Below, one piece after another: positions 1 to 9,611 of a stretch of 64,000 nt of DNA (position 1 is the stretch's first letter; each line of letters begins with the position of its first letter). The stretch is from Eubacterium sp. (lineage in GTDB: Bacteria; Bacillota; Clostridia; Lachnospirales; Lachnospiraceae). A program made the position numbers and the translations under genes. Location of the stretch: NCBI GenBank assembly GCA_017433615.1, contig JAFRGW010000076.1:1-64000 (forward strand), given 5' to 3'. The notes below the pieces were generated by a model. The model ran no database searches, had not been told where the DNA came from, and saw only the letters and a program-made list of their open reading frames with translations.

Positions 1-212
1 AATGCGAGAAACGCCAGTCGCGGAGCAGGGAGTTGGCAGGCGGATTTCCCTGAAATGCGAGAAACGCCAGTCGCGGAGCAGGGAGTTGGCAGGCGGATTT
101 CCCTGAAATGCGAGAAACGCCAGTCGCGGAGCAGGGAGTTGGCAGGCGGATTTCCCCGGAGTGCGAGAAACGCCAGCTGCTAAGTGGAGATCTGGCAGGC
201 AGAATGGAACAA
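1..212. repeat. 53-bp tandem repeat, three near-identical copies plus one degenerate copy
   Basis: Copies occupy 1-53, 54-106 and 107-159 and are almost identical. A fourth unit from 160 keeps the opening GTGCGAGAAACGCCAG and then diverges, and a weak trace (AAACGCCAGT) recurs near 220. The array runs off the left edge of the window, so its full copy number is unknown. There is no unique spacer between copies. No supported gene overlaps it. Confidence 0.9.
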
Positions 213-263
213 ATCAGGAAAAACGCCAGTTTCAGATTATGCTCCAGCGTGTAAGAAGAAAAA

Positions 264-290
264 AATGAGGCCGTCAGGCCTCATTTTTTT
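264..290. terminator. Bidirectional intrinsic terminator containing the RND gene stop codon
   Basis: A perfect 9-bp stem (AATGAGGCC, 264-272, with GGCCTCATT, 277-285) encloses a four-base loop. T-runs flank it on both strands. The minus-strand RND gene ends at 274-276, so its TGA stop lies inside the hairpin loop and the last three codons form one arm. Confidence 0.85.
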
Positions 291-3200
291 CTTTCATCTG
301 CGACAGGAAGTGTGCCGCATCATCGGGTACTTCGTCGAGATCATCGCCGGTGTCGATCAGAAGCGGCTGCCGCCGGAAGAAGATGTCGTACAGGACCGGG
401 ATGATGTACAGCGTCATCAGGGTTGCATACAGCAGGCCGCCGGTGATGACGATTGCCATGCCTGATCCGAGCTGGCTGCCCATGTCTTTTCCGAAAATCA
501 TGCGGGACATGGCCAGTATGGTCGTCAGGGCAGTCATGATAATCGGCCGCATACGGGTAATGCCGGTAGCGACCAGCGCATCTTTTCGCGGCATACCGCC
601 GATGCGCAGCTGATTGGCGTAATCGACGAAGACGATACCGTTGTTAACTACGGTGCCCACCAGAATCAGGAAGCCCATCAGAGAGAGCATCGAGAGCGGC
701 TGGCGTGCAATCATCAGTCCGATCATGCCGCCGGTAAATGCGAGCGGAACGGTAAACAGGACGATAAACGGCGAGAGCAGACTCTGGAACTGTGCAACCA
801 TGACCAGATAGATGAACAGGATGCCGAGTGCCAGCAGTTTTGCCATCTGTGTCAGCATATCTGTGATGGTCTCAGACTGCCCTGCGATTTCCACCCGGTA
901 GCCGTTCGGAAGGGTGGACCGGTACGTATTTAATTTTCCGGTAAGAGAACGTGTCAGAAGCGCTGCATTCTGTCCCTCCGCCGCATTCGCGGTTACTGTC
1001 AGGTAGCGGGACTGGTTCTCGCGGTTGATCTGCGAGAGGGATTCTGTCTCGGTGACGGTCGCGAACTCGCTAAGATGATGTACTTTGTTTTCTTCTTTAC
1101 TATCGTCAGAGGATGCATTCTCACTGTCATCTGATTCATTTTCATCAGAGCTGCCAAACAGAGCGGAGAGATCCATGCCTCCTCCGGTTCCGCCGGAGGC
1201 AGATCCCGATGCACCGGCCGAACCGGAAGATCCAGACATTGCACCGGACATTCCCGCAGCATCCATGCCCCCGGACCTGCCTCCCATGCTCATACCACCG
1301 GACGCGTCTCCCATACTCATGCTGCCTGACGCACTGACCGTGCCCGCTCCGGCATTTCCGGCAGCTGCTGCGGTCAGATCGGTCTCGGTCAGTTCCAGAT
1401 CCAGGAGGTTTTCGCGTGTAAGCGGATCGGTCTCGTCTACGATTGTAATGGTCAGATCCATGCCGTCGACGGTAATGGATGTTGACTGAACAGTTGTGTT
1501 CATGCGTGCGGCAATGGCGGCATAAATCTGTGCCGTTGTAAATCCGTACTCCATCGCTTTGTCGCGGTTGATGGAGAGCTGCAGAGTTTTTTCACCGTTT
1601 TCGGTACTGTCTTTGATATCTTCAAATCCCTGCACTTCGCCGATCAGCTTCTGTATATCGGTGCTGATCTCTGTCAGCTTATCCAGTTCGGATCCATAGA
1701 TCTGAATGGTCAGATCATCAGAACCGGAGAGGGCAGTCATATCACTCATATCACCGGTTGTAACGGAGACGGTGCATCCTTCTGTCTCATTTCCGACTTT
1801 CTGCAGATCTTTTGTGAGTTGGCGCAGACGGTCCGGGTCAGCCTGCTCATCTGCGATGACGTAGCACATATAGCTTCCGTATTCACTGGTATCTCCGGAC
1901 ATGGAGGAGATCAGGGCAGTGGAGCTGGCCATATCAATGGCGCCGATGTAATTAACGCCGTCCACCTGAAGCAGGCGGTCGATTACTTCATCCATTTTCT
2001 GGTAAGAGGTCTTGCGGTCCATGTCGGCATCTGTCGTGATGTCGACCTCGATATCGCTGCTGGCCATTTCCGGGAGAAGGACGATACCGGTACGGATTAC
2101 CTGCCAGACAGTCATAATCAGCAGCAGGACAGCCAGCGCAAGCGGAACAATTTTGAAGCGCAGACACCAGGAAAGTGATTTTCCGTAAACAGCGGCAAGT
2201 TTTTCGAGAAAACGGTGTTTCTTCGGCCGCATGTTCCGCATGATGGTGCTCGCGGAAGCCGGAACAACTGTCAGGGCAACAACCAGGGATGCCATCAGGC
2301 AGTAGCCAATCGAAAGTGCCATCGGGATCAGTAATTCCCGCACGGTACCGGTAGTGAAGACCATCGGCAGGAAGACGCACACAGTCGTGAGCGTCGAGGC
2401 GATGATTGCACCGCGCACCTGTTTTGCTCCCTGGACGGCTGCGCGCGGGGCCGGCAGGCCGAGACCGCGCAGACGGAAGATGTTCTCCATAACTACGATG
2501 GAGTTATCTACCAGCATGCCGATGCCGAGTGCGAGACCGGACAATGTCATCATGTTCAGTGAAAGACCTGAGAAATACATCAGGACAATTGTAAACAGGA
2601 CGGACAGCGGGATACTGATGCCGACCACCAGTGTCGGCCGGATGTCTTTCAGGAAAAGAATCAGAACAATGATAGCAAGCAGCGCTCCCAGAAGAATGCT
2701 GGAGAGAATGCTGCTGACGATCAGATCAATGTAAATACCCTGATCCATCAGAGAAACCAGCTGGAGTCCTTCGGTCTCTTCTGCAATGGTATCCAGTGCC
2801 TGTTTACAGGTTTTGGATACTTCATTGGTTCCGGCAGTTGATGCCTTGTAAATACACAGGCAGACTGCATTCTGTCCGTTCAGTTTCGCATAGCTGTCTT
2901 CAGCATTGTCTATCACTGTGATGTCAGCGACATCGGAAAGGCGGACAACGCCGACGGAGTCCAGATCAACCAGAAGTGCATCTTCAATCTCGCCGGGGGA
3001 ATCAAACTGTTCACCGACTTTGAGAAGCCAGGAATTGTCATTTTTGTCATCGATGTAGCCGGCGGGCATTGCAAAGTTCTGTGCGTAGATCAGGGAGGAA
3101 AGTGTCTGGGCTGTGACAAGCTGATCGATGTTTGCATTCTCGAGCGCCGCATCCCGTGAGGACTCATACTGTGAGCGTGCAGCTTTGAGCTGGGCCTGTG

Positions 3201-4761
3201 CTGAAGTAAGCTGCATCGCAGCAGTCGAGAAACCGATGGCTGCGTCCAGCTGGGCCTGTGTCAGGGCACCATAACCTGTCTCAAGCTGTGCAAGAAGATC
3301 CGGGGCTTTGTCGAGGCCGGCTTCTGCGGTCTCTATGGCATTTCTTACATCTGCGATTCTGTCGGTAAGTGCCTCAGATATATCGTTGACAGAGACTGTA
3401 TCCAGTGCGATTCCGGCCTTTGCCAGAACGGTTGTCACACCAGAGACTTCTTTCATCAGGCCGGAAAATGTTGTGGCAGTGCCGGCGGCAGTTTTCCGGA
3501 CAGCTGCAAGAGCAGACTGTACGGTCGTTTCCATCTGCGCAATCTGTTCTTTTGTATAAGAAGCAGTGTACTTTTCGGAAGCCGCAGCATAATCTTTCTG
3601 CGCCTGCTCCCACACTGCCTGCGCGTCTTCCAGTGCTTTCTGTGCGCTCTCCAGAAGTGCCTGCATCGCAGCGGGATCATCCATGGCTGCCTCGATCTCT
3701 GCAGGAAGTCCTTCCAGCGTGTTTGTCGTATCTTCGATCCTGTCTACTGTGTCGTCCAGACGGTCAGCTGCATCGTCGACTGCATTCTGTGCTTCTGCGG
3801 CTCGTTTTTCGGCCTGTTCCATTGCCTGCTGCACCAGTTTCAGATAATCCTGTGCGCTCTGAACACCCTGTGCAGCATCATCCAGTCGCGTCTTTACATC
3901 GTCAAGACTCTTTTCGGCCTGCGGTGTCATTTTTTCAATGGATTCCATGAGACTGGTCAGTGTACCGGCCACACCGTCCAGCTGTGTTTTCAGTGAGGCA
4001 GAGATGCCCGGAATCTGTCCTTCAATCTGATCAAAGATGGAGGAAGCAACCATCTCTCCGAAAGATTTTTCCTGAGCCTCCAGTGCATCCTGACCGGACT
4101 GCACCTGTGATTCTGCATCATCCAGCTGTTTTCGTGCATCTGCCAGGGCATCATTGGTCTTGCCGAGTACACGGTCATTGATTTTATCAATCTTATCCTG
4201 ATTGAGTTCCACCTGAATTGATTTATCGATGGTACCGATTGTAGTGACGCGCGCGACACCATTCTGCCGCTCGACATAGGGGACGACTTCATCACGCACA
4301 TAGTCCGTCAGTTCATAGACATCATAGCCGTCGCGGCTGACCGCTACGTACATAGTCGCCATCATGTCCATGCTGATTTCCATAATCGAAGGCGTGCCGA
4401 CTTCGTCGGGAAGAGCTCCGGACACTTCATCAACAGCACCGGATACCTTGACCAGTGCGCTGTCCATGTCAGTGCCGTCCTCAAATTCCAGCTGCGTCAT
4501 GCAATAGTTATCGGCGTTGGCCGTCATAACTTCTTTGACGCCTGTAATGGTACCGAGTGCGCGTTCCATCGGAATGCCGACCGTGCTCTCGACTTTTTCC
4601 GGGCTGGCGCCAGGATAGGTTGTGATAACCATGAGATAGGGGAGTGTCATCTGCGGCAGAAGATCAGTAGAGAGCCGCGTGACGGCGACGAATCCAAGGG
4701 TGATGATCATAATCACCATTACAAGGATGGTGAAGGGCTTTTTAACGCTGAATTTTTCCAT
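274..4761 (-). CDS. RND-family efflux transporter permease with a large coiled-coil insertion
   Basis: This is a proton-driven exporter of the HAE1/AcrB-like RND superfamily, located in the cytoplasmic membrane. The N-terminus (VKKPFTILVMVIMI, then TDLLPQMTLPYL and YPGASPEKVE) and the TM4 segment (GMLVDNSIVVMEN, around residue 760) are typical. The protein has 1495 residues against roughly 1000-1050 for AcrB. Two insertions explain this. A helical, Asp/Ala/Gln-rich coiled coil of about 350 residues (roughly 200-548) interrupts the first porter domain. A Gly/Ser/Met-rich then acidic linker lies around residues 1130-1240. No separate membrane-fusion protein or outer-membrane channel is adjacent, as expected in a Gram-positive. 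The insertion may replace an adaptor, which is inference. The substrate is unknown; drugs or lipids are possible. Confidence 0.9.
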   Translation of the reverse strand: MEKFSVKKPFTILVMVIMIITLGFVAVTRLSTDLLPQMTLPYLMVITTYPGASPEKVESTVGIPMERALGTITGVKEVMTANADNYCMTQLEFEDGTDMDSALVKVSGAVDEVSGALPDEVGTPSIMEISMDMMATMYVAVSRDGYDVYELTDYVRDEVVPYVERQNGVARVTTIGTIDKSIQVELNQDKIDKINDRVLGKTNDALADARKQLDDAESQVQSGQDALEAQEKSFGEMVASSIFDQIEGQIPGISASLKTQLDGVAGTLTSLMESIEKMTPQAEKSLDDVKTRLDDAAQGVQSAQDYLKLVQQAMEQAEKRAAEAQNAVDDAADRLDDTVDRIEDTTNTLEGLPAEIEAAMDDPAAMQALLESAQKALEDAQAVWEQAQKDYAAASEKYTASYTKEQIAQMETTVQSALAAVRKTAAGTATTFSGLMKEVSGVTTVLAKAGIALDTVSVNDISEALTDRIADVRNAIETAEAGLDKAPDLLAQLETGYGALTQAQLDAAIGFSTAAMQLTSAQAQLKAARSQYESSRDAALENANIDQLVTAQTLSSLIYAQNFAMPAGYIDDKNDNSWLLKVGEQFDSPGEIEDALLVDLDSVGVVRLSDVADITVIDNAEDSYAKLNGQNAVCLCIYKASTAGTNEVSKTCKQALDTIAEETEGLQLVSLMDQGIYIDLIVSSILSSILLGALLAIIVLILFLKDIRPTLVVGISIPLSVLFTIVLMYFSGLSLNMMTLSGLALGIGMLVDNSIVVMENIFRLRGLGLPAPRAAVQGAKQVRGAIIASTLTTVCVFLPMVFTTGTVRELLIPMALSIGYCLMASLVVALTVVPASASTIMRNMRPKKHRFLEKLAAVYGKSLSWCLRFKIVPLALAVLLLIMTVWQVIRTGIVLLPEMASSDIEVDITTDADMDRKTSYQKMDEVIDRLLQVDGVNYIGAIDMASSTALISSMSGDTSEYGSYMCYVIADEQADPDRLRQLTKDLQKVGNETEGCTVSVTTGDMSDMTALSGSDDLTIQIYGSELDKLTEISTDIQKLIGEVQGFEDIKDSTENGEKTLQLSINRDKAMEYGFTTAQIYAAIAARMNTTVQSTSITVDGMDLTITIVDETDPLTRENLLDLELTETDLTAAAAGNAGAGTVSASGSMSMGDASGGMSMGGRSGGMDAAGMSGAMSGSSGSAGASGSASGGTGGGMDLSALFGSSDENESDDSENASSDDSKEENKVHHLSEFATVTETESLSQINRENQSRYLTVTANAAEGQNAALLTRSLTGKLNTYRSTLPNGYRVEIAGQSETITDMLTQMAKLLALGILFIYLVMVAQFQSLLSPFIVLFTVPLAFTGGMIGLMIARQPLSMLSLMGFLILVGTVVNNGIVFVDYANQLRIGGMPRKDALVATGITRMRPIIMTALTTILAMSRMIFGKDMGSQLGSGMAIVITGGLLYATLMTLYIIPVLYDIFFRRQPLLIDTGDDLDEVPDDAAHFLSQMKEKNEA

Positions 4762-4847
4762 ATATTAATGATTCCTGATACTGCTGTTAGAATAAAAAAA
4801 TGCAGATAAAGTCATATCATTTATACTACCTCTTTAATCGGAATTGA

Positions 4848-4876
4848 ATTATACATGAATTAGTCGCGATTTACAA
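4848..4876 (-). promoter_or_regulatory. Sigma-A-type promoter for the RND gene
   Basis: Read on the minus strand, TTGTAA and TATAAT are separated by 17 bp. The -10 box lies about 87 bp upstream of the RND start codon. The match is close to consensus and the orientation fits the gene. Confidence 0.65.
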
Positions 4877-4983
4877 TATCCTGTGTCCTGTTTTGCAGAA
4901 AAACACAAGAAACTGGGTATAGAAAGTATAGAACATAATACTTTACAGAACAGATCCGGAGAGGCGATACACTTCCAACCGAG

Positions 4984-5011
4984 TTGAATGACCGGAAAAA
5001 AGTGCTATACT
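4984..5011 (+). promoter_or_regulatory. Promoter for sortase B
   Basis: TTGAAT and TATACT are separated by 16 bp, about 35 bp upstream of the sortase start. Confidence 0.6.
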
Positions 5012-5044
5012 ATATGGTAGATATACGAAAGGATGAAATGCTGC

Positions 5045-6010
5045 ATGGCAAAACGTAAAGCAAAAAAAGGAATCGGCCCGCTTTTGATTCTGCTGATAAT
5101 AATTCTTCTTGGTATCTTCCTGTTTTCAGGTTATAAACTTGCTTCAACGATGATGGAGTACAGGAAAAGTGAGGCAGAGTATGATGATCTGCGGAATCTG
5201 ACGGAGGAGGGAGAGAAAGGAGATATTCTGACTGCGGAGGCAATTGCCGCCGGCAAGTTTGCATGTCCGATCAGCGTTGATTTCGATGCGCTTAAGGAGA
5301 TAAATGATGAGGTTATCGGCTGGATCTATATTAAGGATGTCGATATCAGCTATCCGATCGTGAAGGGCGCCGACAATGATTATTACCTGCACAGAACCTT
5401 CCGGAAAACGTACAACTTTGCCGGATCGATTTTCGCGGACTATGAGAATGCATCTGACTTTTCCGATCCAAATACGATTCTGTACGGACATAACATGAAA
5501 AATGATTCGATGTTCGGCAGGCTGGACGAACTGGTTGAGAAAGAACAGGATGTCGAAGAACCGTATTTCTGGATTCTGGTACCGGGTGCAGATTACTGCT
5601 ATGAGATGTTTGATATGCAGCGAGTCGATCCGTTTGATGAAATCTATACGCTGTTCCACGGAACCGACGAGACGTTCGTGCAGTACGCAGAAAAATGCGC
5701 GGCAGAATCGTCTGTTGAACTGCCGGTTCCGCAGTTTTCGACAGACAGCAGAATCATTACACTGTCCACCTGTACCAATGATTCCAAAGCGCGCTTTGTT
5801 GTGCAGGGCGTCCTTGCCGGCGTTGTAAGACATTCCGGAAACGGAACCCAGAGTGTTTCGGGCGGTCAGGATACTTCCGGCGGCCAGGATACTTTGGACG
5901 GCCAGGATACTTTGGACGGCCAGAATGCTGCCGGACAGACGGAGGACAGCAGTGCGGAATCGGACAGTTCCGCGGATGAATACAGTGAGTTCGTGACAAA
6001 AAATGAGTGA
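5045..6010 (+). CDS. srtB: Class B sortase
   Basis: This membrane-anchored transpeptidase would attach surface proteins to peptidoglycan or act in pilus assembly. A basic N-terminus (KRKAKKG) precedes one membrane helix (about residues 12-32). The catalytic triad is visible: His in YGHNM (about residue 149), Cys in TLSTC (about 243) and Arg seven residues later (ARFVV). The spacing and the GSIFADYEN segment match class B sortases. After the catalytic domain comes a Ser/Gly/Asp/Gln-rich tail made of six-residue repeats, which is unusual. An upstream ATG at 5033 touches the AAAGG motif directly, so the ATG at 5045 (MAKRKAKK) is the more likely start. The only sorting-signal protein seen here is the surface protein at the far right end; a functional link between them is not shown. 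Confidence 0.92.
   Translation: MAKRKAKKGIGPLLILLIIILLGIFLFSGYKLASTMMEYRKSEAEYDDLRNLTEEGEKGDILTAEAIAAGKFACPISVDFDALKEINDEVIGWIYIKDVDISYPIVKGADNDYYLHRTFRKTYNFAGSIFADYENASDFSDPNTILYGHNMKNDSMFGRLDELVEKEQDVEEPYFWILVPGADYCYEMFDMQRVDPFDEIYTLFHGTDETFVQYAEKCAAESSVELPVPQFSTDSRIITLSTCTNDSKARFVVQGVLAGVVRHSGNGTQSVSGGQDTSGGQDTLDGQDTLDGQNAAGQTEDSSAESDSSADEYSEFVTKNE
5861..5932 (+). repeat. 18-bp tandem repeat in the sortase tail, four units
   Basis: Four 18-bp units (5861, 5879, 5897, 5915) of the form GGCGGCCAGGATACTTTG encode the six-residue repeat (S/L)(G/D)GQDT. Copy-number change here would keep the reading frame. Confidence 0.85.
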
Positions 6011-6017
6011 ATACGAT

Positions 6018-6048
6018 ATCCACTGCCTGCAGAGGCGGGCAGCTCCCT
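6018..6048 (+). repeat. Degenerate GCCT-AGGC hairpin, relic of an IS200/IS605-like end or small palindromic element
   Basis: The sequence CCACTGCCTGCAGAGGCGGG followed by CTCCC resembles the better preserved element at 18671-18706 and, in reverse, the one at 27850-27871. It lies just after the sortase stop codon. Assignment to an insertion-sequence family is inference. Confidence 0.45.
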
Positions 6049-6118
6049 GATTGATTAAAATTCATATATTTGAATGCTCATATAACTTAAGGAACAGGAA
6101 AGAGAAAGGAGACCGCAA

Positions 6119-6844
6119 ATGAATCAGATCGAACAGCTGCAGCAGTTAATTGACACACATGACCGCATCGTCTTTTTCGGCGGGGCAGGGGTCTCCACGG
6201 AAAGCGGAATTCCTGACTTCCGGAGTGTGGACGGCCTGTATAATCAGAAATACAAATATCCGCCGGAAACCATGCTGAGCCATACGTTTTTTGTCTCTCA
6301 TTCCGAAGATTTCTTTGAATTTTACAGAGATAAGGTTCTGGCACTGGATGCGGAGCCGAATGCGGCACATCTGAAGCTTGCCGAGATGGAGCAGAAAGGG
6401 AAACTGACGGCAGTTGTGACACAGAATATTGACGGGCTGCATCAGAAAGCCGGCAGTAAAACAGTCTATGAACTGCACGGGAGTGTTCACCGCAATTACT
6501 GCACGCGCTGCGGCGCATTTTATGATGGTGCCTATATCAAGACGAGCAAAGATGCCGTGCCGGTCTGTGAGAAGTGCGGTGCCATGATTAAGCCGGATGT
6601 CGTACTGTATGAAGAGGGACTGGACAATGATGTGATTAACGGAGCAGTCCGGGCCATCCGGGAGGCAGATATGATCATTGTCGGCGGCACGTCTCTGGTG
6701 GTTTATCCGGCAGCGGGGCTGCTGCAGTATTTCCATGGTGATGCACTTGTGCTGATTAATAAGGGGCAGACCGGCATGAATGCAAAGGCGGATCTGGTTA
6801 TCCGTGATCCGATCGGCGAGGTGCTCGGCGCAATCCGCGTGTAA
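6119..6844 (+). CDS. cobB: NAD-dependent protein deacylase, SIR2 family
   Basis: This sirtuin removes acetyl or other acyl groups from protein lysines, consuming NAD and releasing nicotinamide and O-acyl-ADP-ribose in the cytoplasm. The NAD-binding start GGAGVSTESGIPDFRS, the TQNIDGLHQKAG motif, the catalytic His in ELHGS, two zinc-binding CxxC pairs (CTRC and CEKC) and the GGTSLVVYPAAG motif are all present in the usual order. At 241 residues it has typical bacterial length. A good ribosome binding site (GAAAGGAGA) precedes the ATG. It lies alone between the sortase and ssb. Confidence 0.95.
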   Translation: MNQIEQLQQLIDTHDRIVFFGGAGVSTESGIPDFRSVDGLYNQKYKYPPETMLSHTFFVSHSEDFFEFYRDKVLALDAEPNAAHLKLAEMEQKGKLTAVVTQNIDGLHQKAGSKTVYELHGSVHRNYCTRCGAFYDGAYIKTSKDAVPVCEKCGAMIKPDVVLYEEGLDNDVINGAVRAIREADMIIVGGTSLVVYPAAGLLQYFHGDALVLINKGQTGMNAKADLVIRDPIGEVLGAIRV

Positions 6845-6904
6845 ATCGCGATCTCCGGTCGCGCGCGAACTGCCGGAGGCCGTGGACACGGGGTTCCGCT
6901 TTCG

Positions 6905-6933
6905 TTGACTTTCCCGTACAATTATGCTATTTT
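6905..6933 (+). promoter_or_regulatory. Promoter for ssb
   Basis: TTGACT and TATTTT are separated by 17 bp, with the -10 box about 35 bp upstream of the ssb ATG. Confidence 0.65.
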
Positions 6934-6967
6934 ATTACCGTGAAAAAATCCGAACAAGAGGTAAGTT

Positions 6968-7462
6968 ATGAACAGAGTCATTTTGATGGGACGCCTGACA
7001 CGCGATCCTGATATTCGCTATTCACAGGGTGAGAACGGCATGGAGGTCGCAAGATATACGCTTGCAGTTGACCGCAGACGCCGCAGAGATGACAACAACC
7101 AGCAGAATGCAGATTTTATCAGCTGCGTCGCGTTTGGAAGATCTGCGGAGTTTGCAGAAAAGTATCTTCACAAGGGTACCAAGATTCTGGTTTCCGGAAG
7201 AATTCAGACAGGAAGCTACACAAACCGTGAAGGAAACCGTGTCTATACGACAGATGTCGTGGTAGAGGATCAGGAGTTTGCAGAGAGCAGGGCAGCCAGT
7301 GAGGCAAGTTCCGCACAGTATGCAAATGCCTACAACAATTCCTACAACAGTGCACCGGCACCACAGCAGAGCGCTCCGGCTCCGGCTGACTTTGGTTCCG
7401 AGTCCGCAGACGGATTTATGAATATTCCGGATGGAATTGACGAGGAACTTCCGTTCCAGTAA
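6968..7462 (+). CDS. ssb: Single-stranded DNA-binding protein
   Basis: This protein coats single-stranded DNA in replication, recombination and repair and recruits partners through its C-terminal tip. The OB-fold begins MNRVILMGRLTRDPDIRYS and runs to about residue 105. A Gln/Ala/Asn/Pro-rich linker follows, ending in the acidic tip EELPFQ. The tip is slightly altered from the usual DDDIPF because a final Gln follows Pro-Phe. The gene is not between rpsF and rpsR as in many Firmicutes but stands just upstream of the gdpP-rplI-dnaB block, with its own promoter. GAGGTAAG precedes the start. Confidence 0.95.
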   Translation: MNRVILMGRLTRDPDIRYSQGENGMEVARYTLAVDRRRRRDDNNQQNADFISCVAFGRSAEFAEKYLHKGTKILVSGRIQTGSYTNREGNRVYTTDVVVEDQEFAESRAASEASSAQYANAYNNSYNSAPAPQQSAPAPADFGSESADGFMNIPDGIDEELPFQ

Positions 7463-7549
7463 ACTTCTGAGCAACGTAAAACATTATTTGATAGCGAAGT
7501 CCGGGCGGCTGCAATCATCGCATGCCGCCCGCTTTGAGGTTAAGGAAGC

Positions 7550-9598
7550 ATGTCGGATAAGAGTATCAATGCAACATTTAAGCGCTATCTCGGCGGGCCG
7601 CTCTGGCTGATTTTTGTGCTGGTTATTTTTAATGCAGCCGTGTACACCATCAGCCGCAGTGCCGGCCTTGTCATGTCTGTAGGTATCGTGCTTTATCTGG
7701 TGCTGCAGATTGTGATCTACACAATCCGAAAGCAGACGCTGCTTGCGCAGCTGATGGGGTTTGCGTCACAGTATGGGCGGATTCAGCAGAAACTGATTCG
7801 TGATATGGGACTTCCCTTTGCCGTTACGGATCAAAGAGGCAAGTTCCTGTGGGTAAATCACGCATTTTCAGATCTTACCGGCGTGGAGAACAATGGAATC
7901 AAGAAGACGGTCAGCGGACTGTTTCCGGGCATTACGCCGGATATCTTCCCGCAGGATGAGATTCCGCAGGATCTGGAACTGGTTTTCGGGAAGCAGTTTT
8001 TTATCGCACAGATCCACCGGATTGAGGCTGGCGATATGCTGGCGGACTCCGGATTTGTTGAGGAAGAGCAGGCCGGTGATATTTGTCTCTACGCAATTAT
8101 TCTGCATGACCAGACCGAACTCCATGCGTACATGGAAAAGTACAATGACGAAAAGCTGGTCGCTGGTCTTATCTATATCGACAACTATGAAGAGGCGCTG
8201 GATTCGGTTGAAGAGGTCCGCCGCTCACTTCTGACGGCGCTGATTGAGCGCCGGATCACTAAATATTTCCATGACCTGGACGGTGTTGTAAAAAGCTTTG
8301 AGAAGGACAAGTTTCTGCTTGTCATGCACAACCGTGCACTGGACCAGCTGAAAAGCATGCGCTTTAATATTCTTGAAAATGTCAAATCCGTCAATATCGG
8401 AAATGACATGGAGGTTACCATCAGTATCGGCATCGGACAGAATGCCGGATCACTCAATGATAATTTCGATGCGGCGAGAACGGCAATTGATCTTGCGCTT
8501 GGCCGCGGCGGCGACCAGGTTGTCATCAAGGATCATGACAGCAATTATTTCTTCGGCGGAAAGACAGAAGCAGTCGAGAAGAGTACCCGTGTCAAGGCGC
8601 GCGTCAAGGCACATGCGCTCAAAGAGTTTATTGAATCTGCTGATGAGATTGTCATCATGGGACATCAGCTGATTGATGCGGATGCATTTGGCGCGGCAGT
8701 CGGACTGTACCGCGCGTCCCGCACGCTGAACAAGAAAGTACATATTGTGATCGGGCAGATCACATCGTCGATGCGGCCGCTGATCGATATGTTCCGCGAG
8801 TCACCGGATTTCAATCCCGAGATGTTTCTCACGAAGGAAGAGGCGGAAAGTCTGGTCAACAACAACACGCTTCTGATCGTTGTGGATACCAGCAAGCCGA
8901 ACTATACAGAATGCCCGTCACTGCTGCGCAAAACAAAGACGATTGTCGTACTGGATCATCACCGGCAGAGCGGGGATACCATCAAAGGTGCCGTTCTTTC
9001 CTATGTCGAGCCATATGCATCTTCCAGCTGCGAGATGGTCGCAGAAATCCTGCAGTATTTTGCAGAAGGCGTCCGGATCCGGAATATCGAGGCCGATGCG
9101 CTGTATGCAGGCGTGATGATTGACACGGACAACTTTATGCAGAAAACCGGTGTCAGGACATTTGAAGCCGCGGCATTCCTGCGTAAAAACGGTGCAGATG
9201 TAACGCGTGTACGTAAACTGTTCCGTGAAAATATGAATGACTACCGGGCACGCGGTGAGACGATCCGCAGCGCGATTCAGTACCGGGAGCGGTTTGCGAT
9301 TGCAGTCTGTCCGGCAGAGGGAATTGAGAGCCCGACCATTGTGGCATCGCAGTCGGCGAACGCACTGCTGAACATCGTCGGTGTGCATGCATCCTTTGTC
9401 CTGACGGAATATGATAATCGTATTTATATCAGCGCAAGAGCAATTGATGAAGTCAATGTTCAGATCATTATGGAGCATATGGGCGGCGGCGGACATCTGA
9501 ATATGGCCGGCTGCCAGCTTGACGACATGACCATAGAAGAAGCAATTGAACAGCTCAAGAGGACACTCGATGAAATGATCGAGGCCGGAGAAGTATAA
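7550..9598 (+). CDS. gdpP: Cyclic-di-AMP phosphodiesterase GdpP (DHH family)
   Basis: GdpP hydrolyses cyclic di-AMP to pApA at the membrane and so affects cell-wall and potassium homeostasis. Two membrane helices (about 17-60) are followed by a PAS-like sensor (about 80-150), a degenerate GGDEF domain (about 190-320) and a DHH/DHHA1 phosphodiesterase. The metal-binding motifs are intact: [22 protein letters not shown] (about residue 469) and [10 protein letters not shown] (about 645). At 682 residues it matches the family. It is followed 13 bp later by rplI, the conserved Firmicute order gdpP-rplI-dnaB, so the three are probably co-transcribed. Confidence 0.95.
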   Translation: MSDKSINATFKRYLGGPLWLIFVLVIFNAAVYTISRSAGLVMSVGIVLYLVLQIVIYTIRKQTLLAQLMGFASQYGRIQQKLIRDMGLPFAVTDQRGKFLWVNHAFSDLTGVENNGIKKTVSGLFPGITPDIFPQDEIPQDLELVFGKQFFIAQIHRIEAGDMLADSGFVEEEQAGDICLYAIILHDQTELHAYMEKYNDEKLVAGLIYIDNYEEALDSVEEVRRSLLTALIERRITKYFHDLDGVVKSFEKDKFLLVMHNRALDQLKSMRFNILENVKSVNIGNDMEVTISIGIGQNAGSLNDNFDAARTAIDLALGRGGDQVVIKDHDSNYFFGGKTEAVEKSTRVKARVKAHALKEFIESADEIVIMGHQLIDADAFGAAVGLYRASRTLNKKVHIVIGQITSSMRPLIDMFRESPDFNPEMFLTKEEAESLVNNNTLLIVVDTSKPNYTECPSLLRKTKTIVVLDHHRQSGDTIKGAVLSYVEPYASSSCEMVAEILQYFAEGVRIRNIEADALYAGVMIDTDNFMQKTGVRTFEAAAFLRKNGADVTRVRKLFRENMNDYRARGETIRSAIQYRERFAIAVCPAEGIESPTIVASQSANALLNIVGVHASFVLTEYDNRIYISARAIDEVNVQIIMEHMGGGGHLNMAGCQLDDMTIEEAIEQLKRTLDEMIEAGEV

Positions 9599-9611
9599 GG
9601 AGAAAATCATT

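Noticed and set aside
1..212. CRISPR array
   Set aside because: The units repeat head to tail every 53 bp with no unique spacers and no cas genes nearby.
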